From contig NW_026869896.1 in the NCBI RefSeq assembly GCF_019925205.1, positions 2,046,001-2,110,000 of the forward strand: a stretch of DNA of 64,000 bases, written 5' to 3'. Below the pieces are notes generated by a model. That model saw only the letters and a program-made list of their open reading frames with translations. It did no database searches and was not told where the DNA came from. Both the position numbers and the translations under genes were made by a program. Within the stretch, counting starts at the first letter, position 1. Each line of letters opens with the position of its first letter. Below are positions 35,240 through 47,612 of the stretch, piece by piece. The stretch is from Metopolophium dirhodum. Taxonomy: Eukaryota; Arthropoda; Insecta; Hemiptera; Aphididae.

Positions 35240-36100
35240 CGGCGAACGTCATTAGAAGTGACTGACCTGCTAGACACCCAAAAAAATACGGCGACTAAAT
35301 GATTTGCACGGACGCCCGAAATATTTTGAATTTTTTTCATGTAAATTATTACTTAATTTTGCGTTTTCGGTGACAGTAATGAACGCTGTCCGCGATTCGA
35401 CGCAGTCGGATTGCATACCTGACAACGTGACCCGGCCGTTGCACATTGTCCGCTATCCGACGAAGTCGGATTGCCTACCTGCACCACTGAGGTGACTGAC
35501 CTGCTAGACAACCTAAAAAGACGGTGGCTATATGATTTGCATAAAAGCCCGAAATGTTTTACTTTTTTTTTTCACAGTGAAGAAAGCTGTCCGATATCCG
35601 ACGCAGTCGGATTGCATACCTGACGACGTGACCCGGCCGTCGCATATTGTCTGCTACTCGGACCACTGAGGTGACTGACCTCCTAGACACCCTTAAAAGA
35701 CGGTGGCTATATGATTTGCATAGAAGCTCGAAATGTTTTGAATTTTATTACTTAATTTTCCGTTTTCGGTGACAGTAATTAAAGTTGTCCGCGATTCGAC
35801 GCAGTCGGATTGCATACCTGACGACGTGAACCGGCCGTCGCACATTGTCCGCTATCCGACGAAGTCGGATAGCCTACCCTTATTACTACGGCGAACGTTA
35901 TTCGAGGTGACTGACCTGCTAGACACCCATAAAAAGACGGCGGCTATATGATTTTCATGGACCCCCGAAATGTTTTACAATTTTTTTCACGTTTCACGTT
36001 TTGAACGTTGCATACCTGTTGCCGAGACATATAAGTCCAACGTCGAGGTAGGTGACTGACCCGCTAGACCCCAAATAAATCGAGGTGGCTCTATGATTAT
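35240..36100. repeat. ~200-bp tandem repeats with palindromes, unit B
   Basis: About four repeats with GTGACTGACCTGCTAGACA and hairpins of the GTCGGAT type with GCA loops (near 35395, 35598, 35798) or GAA loops (near 35455, 35860). Homologous to 15120-16260. Confidence 0.8.
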
Positions 36101-36347
36101 CCGAAATATTTGAATTCTATTACTTGATTTGGCGTTTTTGAAGGCAGTAAAAAACTTACAGCTCTCCGGTTACCTAATCCACTATCCTTCTCACAAATCC
36201 ACCATTCTTATCATTAATCCAACATCCTTATCAGCAATCCAAAATCCTTATCACTTATCCACTTTTCTCCGACATCGGTTGACGACCAGACCACAAGACC
36301 ACTGCGGCATCCGACATCGACAACACTCCTCACCAACCACGGGGGGT

Positions 36348-36382
36348 CTGGGGGTCTCCCCCAGCGACGCTCGGAGAGCTAG
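36348..36382 (+). repeat. Helitron-like 3' end motif (hairpin + CTAG), unit B
   Basis: Identical to 16544-16578: CTGGGGG-TCT-CCCCCAG, 14 nt, CTAG, T. Confidence 0.4.
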
Positions 36383-36399
36383 TCTTATAGTATATAACG

Positions 36400-37790
36400 A
36401 AGACCCGTGTGGCGCAGCCTGTGGCGATTTTTCGTACTGACTTAGTGAATTGTGGATGGAAAACGGGTCTCCCGCGTTATCACTCCTTCTTATCACTTTT
36501 CGCGATTTTTTTCAAAATTTTTGCAAATTTTCGAGTTTTACCCCCCCGGGGGTCCTCGGGCGGCCCCGTTTGGACCCTATTCGCGTTCCCCGTTAAATTT
36601 ACGTACCGCGCGCGGCCATACTTTTTTCCCGGCCCACCCTCCGCGGCCGAGAAGACGCGCTTTACGTCCGCCGCTTTCTCGCACGTTTTTTGCCTTTGTT
36701 TTCAAGAATTCGAGTTTTAGCCCTTTTCGAGGCGTCCACCTTTCCCGTTCGCACCCTATTCGCGTTTCCCGCTAAATTTATAGGCCGCGCGCGGCCATAC
36801 TTTCACCGGTACGATTTTCGGGGCCGCAGGACGGCGCCGAGAGTCGAGTGCCGATATCGCCGCCGTCGAGTAGGTATTACTATATACAGGCATAAATACA
36901 TTCGTCGGAGGGTTATATTTTTTTCGCGAATATCGCGTTTTCGACGTCCGAGGGTGGTGGAGCCGGTCGTCCGCTGTCCAAAGCGGTTGGATTGCCCTCT
37001 CAAAAGCCCTCTGCGGACGTCGAATCCGCGTTCGTAATTCGCCAGGACGTTGAAACGGCTTAAGAGTCATAGATTCGACACCAGTTATCAACTCAGTAGG
37101 TAGGGAGGTAGGTAAGGCGTCGGGTCGTGGTTTCGATGCCGGCCGCCGGGAGTTAATTTGCGGCGGCCGTGTTAATTCGGAATTTTTTTTTCGCGTTTTT
37201 TTTTTCGGTATTTAACTTTCGCTATCGCTTTCGCCTTATCGTGATATTCGTATTTAACCAACATTTTACGTTTTTTTTTCAAAATTCGAGTTTTAGCCGT
37301 TTTCGAGTGGTCTGCCCTCCCCGTTTGCCCCTTATTCGCGTTCCCCGCTAAATCTATAGGCCGTACTTCCTCCGGGACGAGTCCCGAGGCCGCGGGACGA
37401 CGCCGAGAGCCGACTGCCCATATCGCCGCCGTCGAGTGGGTACTACTATTACAGGCATAAATACGTGCGTCGGAGGGTTCGATTTTTTTTCGCGAATATC
37501 GCGTTTTCGACGTCTGAGGGTGGCGGAGCCGGTCGTCCGCTGCCCAAAGCGGTGGGATCGCTGGCTCAAAAGCCTTCTGCGGACGCTGGGACCGCGTTCG
37601 TCATTCGCCGGGACGTTGAAACGGCTTAAGAGTCATAGATTCGACACCAGTTATCAACTCAGTAGGTAGGTAAGTAGGTACGATGTCGGTGCGGATGACC
37701 CGGGGGTCGTGGTTTCGATGCCGGACGCCGGGATTGAAGATAATTTGCGGCGGCCGTGTTAATTTGGAATTTTTTTTTCGTAATTTATCT
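36400..37790. repeat. GC-rich tandem blocks and tRNA-like heads, end of unit B
   Basis: Modules around 36527, 36710 and 37287 with CGAGTTTTAGCC and ATTCGCGTTCCCCG, and tRNA-like SINE heads at about 37083-37160 and 37643-37738 (TTATCAACTCAGTAGGTAGG ... GGTTTCGATGCCGG). Same structure as 16600-17890. Open frames here are not considered genes. Confidence 0.65.
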
Positions 37791-38444
37791 TTTGCTATCA
37801 CACTCAACGAAAGGTAATTTGTAATTATGGAATAGTAATTAAGAATGATAATTGATAATCATTAGTGTGCCTGTGTATTTACGTGTAAAATTAACTCAGA
37901 TGTATGATACGACAACATATTATAAATGTACCTATACAGTATGTAGGTAGTTTGTATTTTTAAGCTATTACACAATAATATGTGCTGTTGACTTTATATA
38001 CAATTATTATATTTGACTACGTTATATTATGACATATTATACATATATATATATATATATATCGATTAACAGGGAAGTCAGTTGGTAAATGATGGACTAT
38101 ATTATTATATATTTAGAAGTGTGGATTTATTAATTCACATAGGTAGGTATTTTTCGGTATTTATTGCTTAGGTTAAAATATATTATTCATTAGTCATTAA
38201 TACAATTTTTTTTTATATTACAGCTTAAAGCGAGATAGTTGGTCGAGTTGATTCAATAGCTACCTACGAGCAGTATGTGCTTTCAACAATGTTGTCCGTG
38301 AATATACACACTATAATATTTGTTGTGGTTGTTTTGCGTAATTAATATACATAAGTATGTGTAATGTGTATATTGTGTGTTTGTGGGTATGTGTGTGTGT
38401 GTGTGTGCAATATATCACTGCAATACCACGTAGTTGTTACAGTA
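37791..38444. other. Spacer between units B and C
   Basis: AT-rich with a (TA)n run near 38046 and a (GT)n run near 38389-38406. No gene recognised. Confidence 0.6.
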
Positions 38445-38671
38445 TGACCAGTAGATTATGATTATACGCATTCGTCGTCGGTGGTGTGGTGGTGTGCGGG
38501 GGACAACTTTAGCGACGCGGTGCGCGTCCGTGTCATCTAACGTCATCTTGTGACCGGCGCTCTCGCAACGCACATTTACGAACACAGAAAAAACTATAAA
38601 GTGTTAGAGTTTGTTGTTTAGAGCTTTTCTCTGTGTTTTGGTGTGCTTTGTTTTGGGCGCTTTTCATACCA
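38445..38671 (+). promoter_or_regulatory. Promoter and 5' UTR exon of unit C
   Basis: GGGGGACAACTTTAGCGACGC and TTTGGGCGCTTTTC as in units A and B; donor GTGAGT at 38672. The following intron to 39243 shows nothing else. Confidence 0.5.
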
Positions 38672-39253
38672 GTGAGTACAAGTCAAGATAGGCATTATAA
38701 TATTCAGATTACCTTTTCCGCACACAGGCGGTAGCGTGTGCCGTTTAACTACCTACACACACATGGTTTTCCGTTATTTTGACCACGTCGCTTTTTTTGT
38801 TTTTGACACCGCAGTTTCATTGTACTTTTTAACTTTTTTATAGCCGCATTCGTATTGACAATTATCAGTTGCTCTGATCGACGTAAGCCCGTTGGCCGTT
38901 TCGGCGCGTTACCATTGCGGTGACTATTTTTTTTTATGACATGTTTTTAGTCGCTTTAGCATATTTTTACGCAAACAGTTAGGTGTGCTACGACGAGCTG
39001 GGTATGTCATTTTTCACATTTTCCTATTTTCTCTTACGTACACTACAATGTAAGGTGTATACCTATTAATTCTAAAAATACATCAACACTGATAACAGAC
39101 TGATACCGTCGTTATATTCGATTACAACGATTTTTTTTTTTTTGAACGAGTTTTTCATATTATTTACTATTTAGTATATTTTACTTTTTACTTATATAAA
39201 TAAATCTGATAAATTTACTATAACCTGTTCGTGATGTCTTTAGGCTATTCAAT

Positions 39254-39556
39254 ATGGTCAAACGCTGCATTCTATGCGGAATCGTGGACGACATCAACGG
39301 CGTTTCAATACACGGGTATTTACGATTTCACACAACACGTCAATGAATATCAATGTAATAAAATCAATAATATGTCACCTTTAGATTTCCAACCGACGTG
39401 CGTCGTCGTCTTGAGTGGGTGGCATTTGTGGTGGCCCAGGGTTTTGCTGTGAACCACACTTCCAAGGTGTGTTCAAGGCACTTTATTCCGGATTATGACT
39501 ACGCTGTAGAAAATGCACATCGCCACCGTCTGTTGCACACAGCAGTGCCGTCTTTG
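39254..39556 (+). CDS. THAP zinc-finger exons, copy C
   Basis: Exons 39254-39315 and 39385-39556; 78 residues with the same phases as copy B. MVKRCILCG, WVAFVV, VCSRHF and AVPSL are conserved. Closer to B than to A but with many replacements in the loops between the zinc ligands. Open and plausible as a THAP domain, although the rest of the gene is broken. Confidence 0.8.
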
Positions 39557-40528
39557 GTGAGTATACATTTTATTATGGTGGACGTCAACACTTTGTCACT
39601 ATTACTGTCGTGTACTCCCATAAGTTTAATGTAGGTACCTACTGTGTATTTCAAACTTGATTTAATAACTTAACTCAATGACATTCAACTCTTTTGTAGC
39701 AACATACAAGTATACTACTAAACATAATAAATAGGTATGTACTACGGTTCTGTAACAAAGGTCATGATATCACATTGATATACATTTTGATCATTTACAA
39801 TATGGGATTGACTTAATATAGTGTTTTTCAGATAGTGTCTTAAACACTACTTGTATGCTTCGTTATTCAATTGCGTTACTGCTGTTCAGAGATTTGGCAA
39901 ATCCAATTTGTTTGGATTTGGCCAGATATATTAATATTGTACCTAGTGCAAAAGATTTACTATTTTACGAAAGATAATTAATAATATAATATAATCCAAT
40001 ATAAACAAAATATATACTGGTCCCATATATACCAATGGAGATTTTAAATACTAACTATTATTTTATTGTAATCAAATATATATATGTATACTAACATAAT
40101 TTATTATATTGTAATTGTATAATCATTGTACTATTATTTTAATCATCATTTATTCATTTTATCAATTATAAAAAATTATTCAAATTATTTTAATCAAATT
40201 ACTAATAACAATTTTTATTGTATTTAAATAATATATTATGTTAACTAACAAAAATATAAATCTAATCAATTGTAATACTCTATTCGAGTAATAATAAAAA
40301 AAATATGTAACTAAATAATTATTATCATGTAAATTGTCATAATAAGACAATAATTAACCATTTTATCTATATACTATTGAATTATGTAACTATGTATAAT
40401 GTAAACAAATTGTAAACATTATCTATGTAAATTGTATAATCTATGTAAAATTTAAATTTTAAAGCTTTTTGTAGTTCTACAAATTGTAGCCCTACAAAAA
40501 CCTTTGAAAGGGTGGTGAGGTGTAGCGA

Positions 40529-41251
40529 GCTGTGACATTTTAACTATTTATCTAAAAATAAAACCTAAAAGAGCGGTAGATCAAAGTAATCGTATATAGT
40601 AAGAACCGCGTAATAATTACGTTAATAATAAAACTAGCAGATGCGCTGCCGTATTACCTAAAAATATAACACTAATTTAGGTGGTGTAAATGCGTATACA
40701 TAATCGTATATCATAGTACGCGCCGCGTATCATTAATAGTAATAGTAATAGCGTATGCGCTGCGTGTGTAGTAGTACAAACGAATAACGAGCGCGCGACC
40801 ATGAACGGCATGCGTCAATCTATATATGACTACTTATATAAATAACTCGCATAAAATGTCCATATAAAATCGTGAGTATTATGGAATAAAGCACCGTGCG
40901 TGTACAATAATAGCATATATATATGTTCAACTTCCTGTCAGGCGCGAGCGCGTGCCGAGGACACAGATGACCATATACGGTTATCCAGAAATAAGTAGGG
41001 ACAGGGACAGACCCATCGAGGAGAGCTCAGGGACAAGCGTTCATCAGACGAACAACCAACGAGCTTAGGAGCAGTCATCAGAACTATTGTCACATCTCGC
41101 TAGTTTCATCCGTATATTTGGACTTAGAGTAATTTTTACATAATCTATCACAGTTGAAAAAGTTAAATAAAATCAAACATATTATACTAAAGACTCGAGA
41201 TTTACATTTATTCCATCATCTTTCAAATCCTATTGACTGGGGCACGTTACA
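40529..41251 (+). mobile_element. Candidate solo LTR (~720 bp)
   Basis: This segment interrupts the intron homology. It begins TGTGACATTTTAAC and ends GGCACGTTACA (TG...CA), with a TATATAAATAA box near 40833 and AATAAA near 40883, in the order expected for promoter and poly-A signal in an LTR. I could not find a convincing target duplication, and the adjoining AT-rich 39950-40528 may belong to the same insertion. Confidence 0.3.
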
Positions 41252-42555
41252 ACATTGTAATTGGATATTAAACACTGGGTAAAGCTTATTTTAATACATT
41301 AACTAAAATTATTACGGGTATATTGACTTAACCTAAACAGAGTGCTTGACGTTTTCTTACATGAATTTACATTTTCTTAATACTACTACTACACAAAGTA
41401 TTACTTGACTCATTACTGGATAAGTATTTTATCATTTAAGAACATGTGTCACATCTGTTAGCAATGTTAAGATTATTTCAATACTTTCTTTAACTTTGAT
41501 TAAAATAAAATATGTACACTGTACACCCTATACACTACAGTGTAATATTACTACTAATGTGTGGTAAAAGGTCACGTTAAACTGCCATCTCATACACAAT
41601 TGTAGTTAGTGTGAGTTACAATTATCTCACTTTATTTCAAACGTTATTTAATTCATCAACTTTTACTACGGTGTGCATTAAAATATCACATGTGTTTATT
41701 ATTTCACAGCGGCTACAGTTTGATGCTTTACTAGACTGCAAACCAAATACAATAGGTACTTTTATTGTTGTTGGTTAACATTCTGTGTTAAATTATATTA
41801 TATAATGTTGTTCAATTGGACTTTTTTCTATCAAAATGTCATGTTAAACTGTATATTATCTACTCATACACAATGGGTAGTGTAAGTTACAGTTAACTCA
41901 CTGTATTTTAACTTTTATTATGGGTATTCACAACCAATAAACAAGATACTTCACACACTTCTTAATATTACCACCACTCACTACTTACTACTGACCTAGG
42001 TTTACTCTCTTTTATTTGTAAGTTGGGTACTAGATAGGTATTTTATCATTTCACATGTGGTACTCTTAGACTTAGACTTACTATAACATGTATACTTTTA
42101 TGGGTGTATCATAAACCTTAAATTATCATGCAATTTCACTTTAACACTTACTGTTATACAGTAAGATTATTTCAATACTTTCTTGACTTTATTTGTATGA
42201 CTAACTTTGTTTAAAATAAAATATGTACACTGTGCACCCTGTGTATTATTTGATAGGTGTACTTAATTTTATCACATTGAAGACTCTTTAAAAAATAATT
42301 TGAATCATATCATGTATGCTTCTATTAGTGTAACATAAACCTTATATTCAACTTATCATGTGATTTAATATAAATGCACTTATTGCATATGACACTTACT
42401 GTTAAACAGTACAATTCATTTTTAAAATGTAAGTCATTGTCCACTCATACACAATTGTAGGTAGTGTGAGTTACAATTATCTCACTTAGTTTTAAATATT
42501 ACCTAATACATCAACTTTTACTACGGTGTGCATTAAAATGTGTTTATTATTTATA

Positions 42556-43229
42556 TACACCCATGTGGTAGGTATTTCACAGTGGCTACAGTTTGATACT
42601 TCACTAGACTGTATTATAATCTTTTTTTGTTATTGCTTTTATTCTTTAAACAATTACGAACAACATTGCTGTTTCATTGCATATTAAACACTGGGTCAAT
42701 CTTATTGTGATTCATTAGGTAACTAAAACAACCTATATAATGTTGTTCAGTTGGACTTTTTTCATTTCAAAATGTCATGTTAAACTGTATATTATCTACT
42801 CATACGCAATGGGTAGTGTAATTTCCAGTTAACTCACTGTATTTTCACTTTTATTATGGGTGTTTACAACCAATAAACAAAATACTTAAACGTACACCCA
42901 TGTGGTAGGTATTTCACAGTGGCTACAGTTTGATACTTCACTAGACTGTATTATAATCTTTTTTTGTTATTGCTTTTATTCTTTAAACAATTACGAACAA
43001 CATTGCTGTTTCATTGCATATTAAACACTGGGTCAATCTTATTGTGATTCATTAGGTAACTAAAACAACCTATATAATGTTGTTCAGTTGGACTTTTTTC
43101 ATTTCAAAATGTCATGTTAAACTGTATATTATCTACTCATACGCAATGGGTAGTGTAATTTCCAGTTAACTCACTGTATTTTCACTTTTATTATGGGTGT
43201 TTACAACCAATAAACAAAATACTTAAACG
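42556..43229. repeat. Exact 337-bp tandem duplication
   Basis: 42556-42892 and 42893-43229 appear identical by eye, starting TACACCCATGTGGTAGG. A very young duplication (or an assembly duplication) inside intron 2 of copy C. Confidence 0.85.
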
Positions 43230-43988
43230 TTTCCTCACACTGTTCTTAATATTACTACTACTACTACTCACTACTTATTACTGACCTAGGTTTAATCTCC
43301 TGTAGTTTGAGTTACAATTATCTCACTTTATTTTAAATGTTACCTACTACATCAACTTTTGTGCATTAAAATGTGTTTATTATTTCAATTTACCCATGTG
43401 GGCGGTATTTCACAGTGGCTACAGTTTGATACTTCACTAGACTGCAAACCAAATCCAATAGCCTACTTGCTGTGCTGATGGTTTATAATTATCACATGAT
43501 TTTATAACTAATTTTATTTCAAATAAAGTGTGTAGGTACACTGTACTACCAGTACGAAATGACAACAGCAAAAACATTCTATAAACCTTATTCCCAACAT
43601 TTGATATAATTATGGCGTTCAATATACAGCTCACTTTTTAAACTTCATTCAACCAAAGTTTTAATTTAAAGTTAACATTTATTTATTTCACTGTAACAAA
43701 ATTCAGTGCATCTTTTATTATCTCAATATACCTGCCTACTGCAATGGCAGTTTTATATTATTTTACAATGTTATTATAAAAGATTGTATTAAGGTTAGGT
43801 TAGGCAGGGCTTGTATATTGGTGTAACTTGATCACATTGAACACACATTCAGCTTAACATTATTTTGTAACTATTTTAAAAACAATTTGAACCACAACAT
43901 GTATGCTTTTATTTGAGTGACATAAACCTTATTTCATATAAATTCACTTATTGCATATTATAGGTACCTACGCTTACTGTCATAGATA

Positions 43989-45886
43989 TCAATCTAGCGA
44001 AACCACAGCCAAGGAGGTGGGGCCTGTGTGTTTCGCTGGGCGTCGCGGGGTTGACGGACCGCGGCGCTTGCCGATGGCCGGGGCGTCCACGTCGCCGGCG
44101 GATGGATACTGACTTAGAAAGTTTGCTAACACCGAGCCAATCGTCCCATTTACGGTCGATTACGTGAATCAACCGGTGACACGAGATCCAATCATGGCGT
44201 CTCCGACGAACGACTCGCTGAAGTGCGTGAGATGAGAATCACAGAAGGCTCCTATACGCTTAAGGCGTCGCGTCGGGTGATTACTTCTCCGAACATCCCT
44301 CATGAGTACCTTGACCGATAGATGGTTCGCATTAGCTATGAGCAAAGATGCGTCCCTGGCGGGAGAGATCAAACCGAGCGGATGGGAAAGCGCACTGGCG
44401 ACTCGGTTAGAGCTCGAACAAGGCTACACCCTCGAGCGCCCTCACGAAAAGCTCACTCATGATTGTGCAGAACCGTGTGGAGCAAAAAGAGCCGCGGGAT
44501 TGAGACCACGGCTGACGATGTCCTGCCCGGGTACAGGACTGGGCGGATGACGAACGGCCGAAAGGCGTCTTCGCACCCCCGGGCCACTTGAGGGCCCCGT
44601 CCCGATCTCAACGCCAGTGGAGGGCGCATCTCCAAACCGAGCTTCCCGGGGTAATAGGAAGCACCTGGTGGTGGTCTCAGAGACTTACCGGTGGCGACGG
44701 GAAAGGGTCATCAATGAAGGAAAAGAGGACTGGCTAGGCAGTTTTCAGCAGACCAGCCACTCCAACAGTATACCCCGGAGATGGGCAGCTTGCCAAATGC
44801 AGGTCCTCAAGGATCGCAGAGCATCTGCTTACACATACGACTGCCCGACCGTCAACTACGAAAAAGATCCGCGCTCAAGGTGCAAGCGATCGGAGCGGAC
44901 CGAAACGCAGAGCGCGGACCCACGGGAAAAACCAATAACCGTGTTCCAGGCGTATCAACGCACTGAGGAAGGGTAGACCTGATAGGCACGTCAAAAGACC
45001 CCGACGTGGGTCCCCGTATAAGGACGACCGAGGTGATGGAGGGCACCTTCCTTTTCCGCATGGGAACCATCTACCCAAGTGGGGAATCATACCACCTGCG
45101 ACAAACCAGTGGGCTTGAGCGAGAAGCGCCAGAGCATGACGTGAGAAGCAAATGCGGACCTCCGTCAGCGCGCTGGTGCTTCTAGCACGAACCTGACTGA
45201 GAGCACACGGGCCCGACCAACTTGTGTGCGAACACGTGCAAGGTGGAAGTCCGGCTGGGGGACATACACCGTCAAGCACTCAAACCCGAGCATTCAGTAC
45301 GGACACGGCACCCGGCAAAAGAAAACCGTACCACTCAAAAAAGGTCGCATCGCGTCAGCGTAAGAACTGCCCCGGTGTCGATGCTAGTGGGAAAAGAGTC
45401 GTTGTGAGTACTCTGGATAACGGATCCTTCAATCTCATCTCGCGGGCGACGAGGACAGCCCCACTGAAAACCCGACCTAGCTTACGCCCGAACGGTAACA
45501 GTGCCCGTCGAGCTGTGTGGCGTGCGACCGGCTGACGCGCGCGTGTACCGCGCGTGCTCGCGCTCGCCGGCCGCGCGTTCGCGACATATGTGGATAACCT
45601 CGCGGGGGCTGTCGGGAGTATCGCCTTAGTAGAAGGGGAGTTACTTGACTGTGTCGAATCCAGCGCTCGCCGACGCGGTTATACGAAACCCACCGATCTA
45701 TCTCGTACGAGAGCAGCCGGCGGGGGATTGTCAGCCTGGCGCCAGGGCGCCCTGACGTAACCCGTCAGAGGGATGTTTCCGCGTCACCCAAAGGCGTGAA
45801 GGAGCCGCCCTCGTGACATATGGCTAAAGGTGTAAAAACCCCCGAGGGAATGGTCTTATAACTCCCCGTCACACAGTGGTTAGAAA
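43989..45886 (+). mobile_element. 28S-tagged GC-rich retroelement-like insertion
   Basis: A 1,898-bp GC-rich block interrupts sequence continuous in units A and B. It is flanked by TGTCATAGATA (43978-43988 and 45887-45897). Bases 43992-44014 match 23 nt of 28S rRNA that lie immediately 3' of the R1 insertion site. An 8-bp arm of that 28S part (AGCGAAAC, 43996-44003) pairs with GTTTCGCT at 44030-44037. No reverse transcriptase or endonuclease frame is seen; the short ORFs inside show no known domain. Best read as a short, internally deleted or non-autonomous element of an rDNA-specific non-LTR family that inserted off-target. Confidence 0.6.
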
Positions 45887-45980
45887 TGTCATAGATAGCA
45901 ATAATTATTGTTGTTATTATTATAATTATATAGAATTATCAATACAATTGTACCTACTCTAAACTCAACCTAACTTTTAG

Positions 45981-46331
45981 GTGCTTGGGGATGTCGAGAT
46001 GGAAGAAAGGGAGGACGTGGAGGTCGTCGGCGTCCCCGTGGAGGGTGTGGAGTACGTGGAAGTTGTTGGCGTCCCATTGGATATAGGGGATGATGTGGAA
46101 GGAGTGGAGGTGGTGGAGGACGTGGAATTTGTTGAGGTACAGATGGACGGAGGGGATGACGTGGAAGTGGTAGAAGTCCAGATGGACGGAGGGGATGACG
46201 TGGAAGTGGTAGAAGTCCAGATGGACGGAGGGGATGACGTGGAAGTGGTAGAAGTCCAGATGGACGAAGTGCAATTGGAACTGGAGTTTGTGGACATGCT
46301 CGACGAGTTGCAGCCAGACGTCGACGAAGAG
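45981..46331 (+). CDS. Acidic minisatellite exon, copy C
   Basis: 117 codons, phase 0/0. Three consecutive EVVEVQMDGGDDV-type units, one more than copy B; otherwise nearly the same. Confidence 0.65.
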
Positions 46332-46393
46332 GTCAGTAAATATGTCTTACTTATAAAAAAAACAATAAATAAAACTTATCATTTAAATTGCAG

Positions 46394-47007
46394 TTCCGAC
46401 CACTTGCCGTGGGTGAACAACCCCGAGGGCGTGCGCCAATAATTGACAGGCCGGCAGGCGTGACACACCCGCTTCCAGAGCAGCACAACGCGGGCGCGTT
46501 AAACAGAATCTGCACACAGTGTAACGCCCGCCACTTCGAAGGCGAGGTTGTGGGCCAGGGTGCCAATATGCACTTCTCCACTTGCTGTAACAACGGTCAA
46601 GTGACCGCTGCAGGACAACACGCGTTGTTGCCCGCCCCTTTTTTACTAATGAGTTTGTTGATTGGAGATTCACAGGATGGTCGTAGATTCCGAGACGACA
46701 TCCGCCGGTACAACAACGCCCTGGCATTCGCTGCGTTTAGCTGTGGCACAGACGACAGGCGTTTGCGAGGGCGTGGACCGCGAACGATGTGTATCCAAGG
46801 CCAAACTTATCAGAGGATAAATAATGACGTGGCCGTTGACCGAGTAGATGCCAACTACTGTCAGTTGTATTTCCTCGAGTCCGCAGAGGCCAACGCCCGC
46901 CGCGTTGGGATGGCTCTGCAGAGAAATCATCGTGAACTGTCCGTAGTTGTGATGGGACTATTGGACGGTTTTCTGCGGGACGTAAATCCGTACGCAATGG
47001 CTTTTAA
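46394..47007 (+). CDS. Helitron N-terminal exon 3, copy C
   Basis: Matches copy B throughout, with the CTQCNARHF...STCCNN cluster and the Helitron-like N domain. 204 codons plus 2 nt before GTAAGA. Confidence 0.85.
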
Positions 47008-47612
47008 GTAAGATATAAATTTATTGTATTTATTAACATTAGGAATATGAATTGCCCCTTAGAGTAAATTTCTTTTACAGATCCCTTTCTCAAAGTAGAC
47101 AGAAAAAACAAAAAAAATTACACACTGTAACCAATAAACTAACTATGTTAACTGTCAAACTAGATATTACGTTGATATTAGACACTCACAGCTACCAATA
47201 TACTGCAGTTATTACTTAATGTTCATTCAAAATAGTATACAAAGCAAAAAATTTTCTTACCTTTATTACTTAAATTATATTAAATATTATATGTATTTTA
47301 TGTGTTTATTATAATTTTACTCTGCTACCAACAGAGTTATATGTACTTATGAATGATACAGGTAACATTAAATATAACTTAGGGCTGGGACGTTTTTATA
47401 TTTTATATGAAGTATAGGTTTTATTGTTATTACCTAACCTATGTGGTCTCCTAAGCTTACTACACTTCACACACATTTATAATATATATATTTATTATTA
47501 TGTATTATGTTAATTATACAATTATAGAGTTAAATGTACTGAATGATTTATTTATGATTTCTACGTGGAGTCTGTCTAAGTATAAAAATATACATGTCTA
47601 TATTTGTTCCAG

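Larger units (their letters stand above)
18470..37790 (+). mobile_element. Unit B: THAP-Helitron plus CCHC gene, with Sailor insertion
   Basis: Second unit, with the same order of parts as unit A. It alone keeps all six coding exons of the replicase gene, but with two small frameshifts. A 2,244-bp DD82E transposon interrupts intron 5; without it the distance from the B to the C THAP start (20,010 bp) becomes 17,766, close to the A-B distance of 18,150. Confidence 0.65.
39557..43977 (+). other. First part of the expanded intron 2, copy C
   Basis: AT-rich, related to intron 2 of copy A (e.g. 43380-43970 matches 2510-3070). It contains a candidate LTR and an exact 337-bp tandem duplication, listed separately; otherwise no gene. 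Confidence 0.6.

Noticed and set aside
44302..45760. Several 60-134-codon frames in the 28S-tagged insertion
   Set aside because: No reverse transcriptase, endonuclease or zinc-finger motif; frames overlap on both strands as expected for GC-rich non-coding DNA.
43989..45886. A true 28S rRNA gene fragment
   Set aside because: Only 23 nt match the conserved 28S sequence as I recall it; the following bases depart from it at once.
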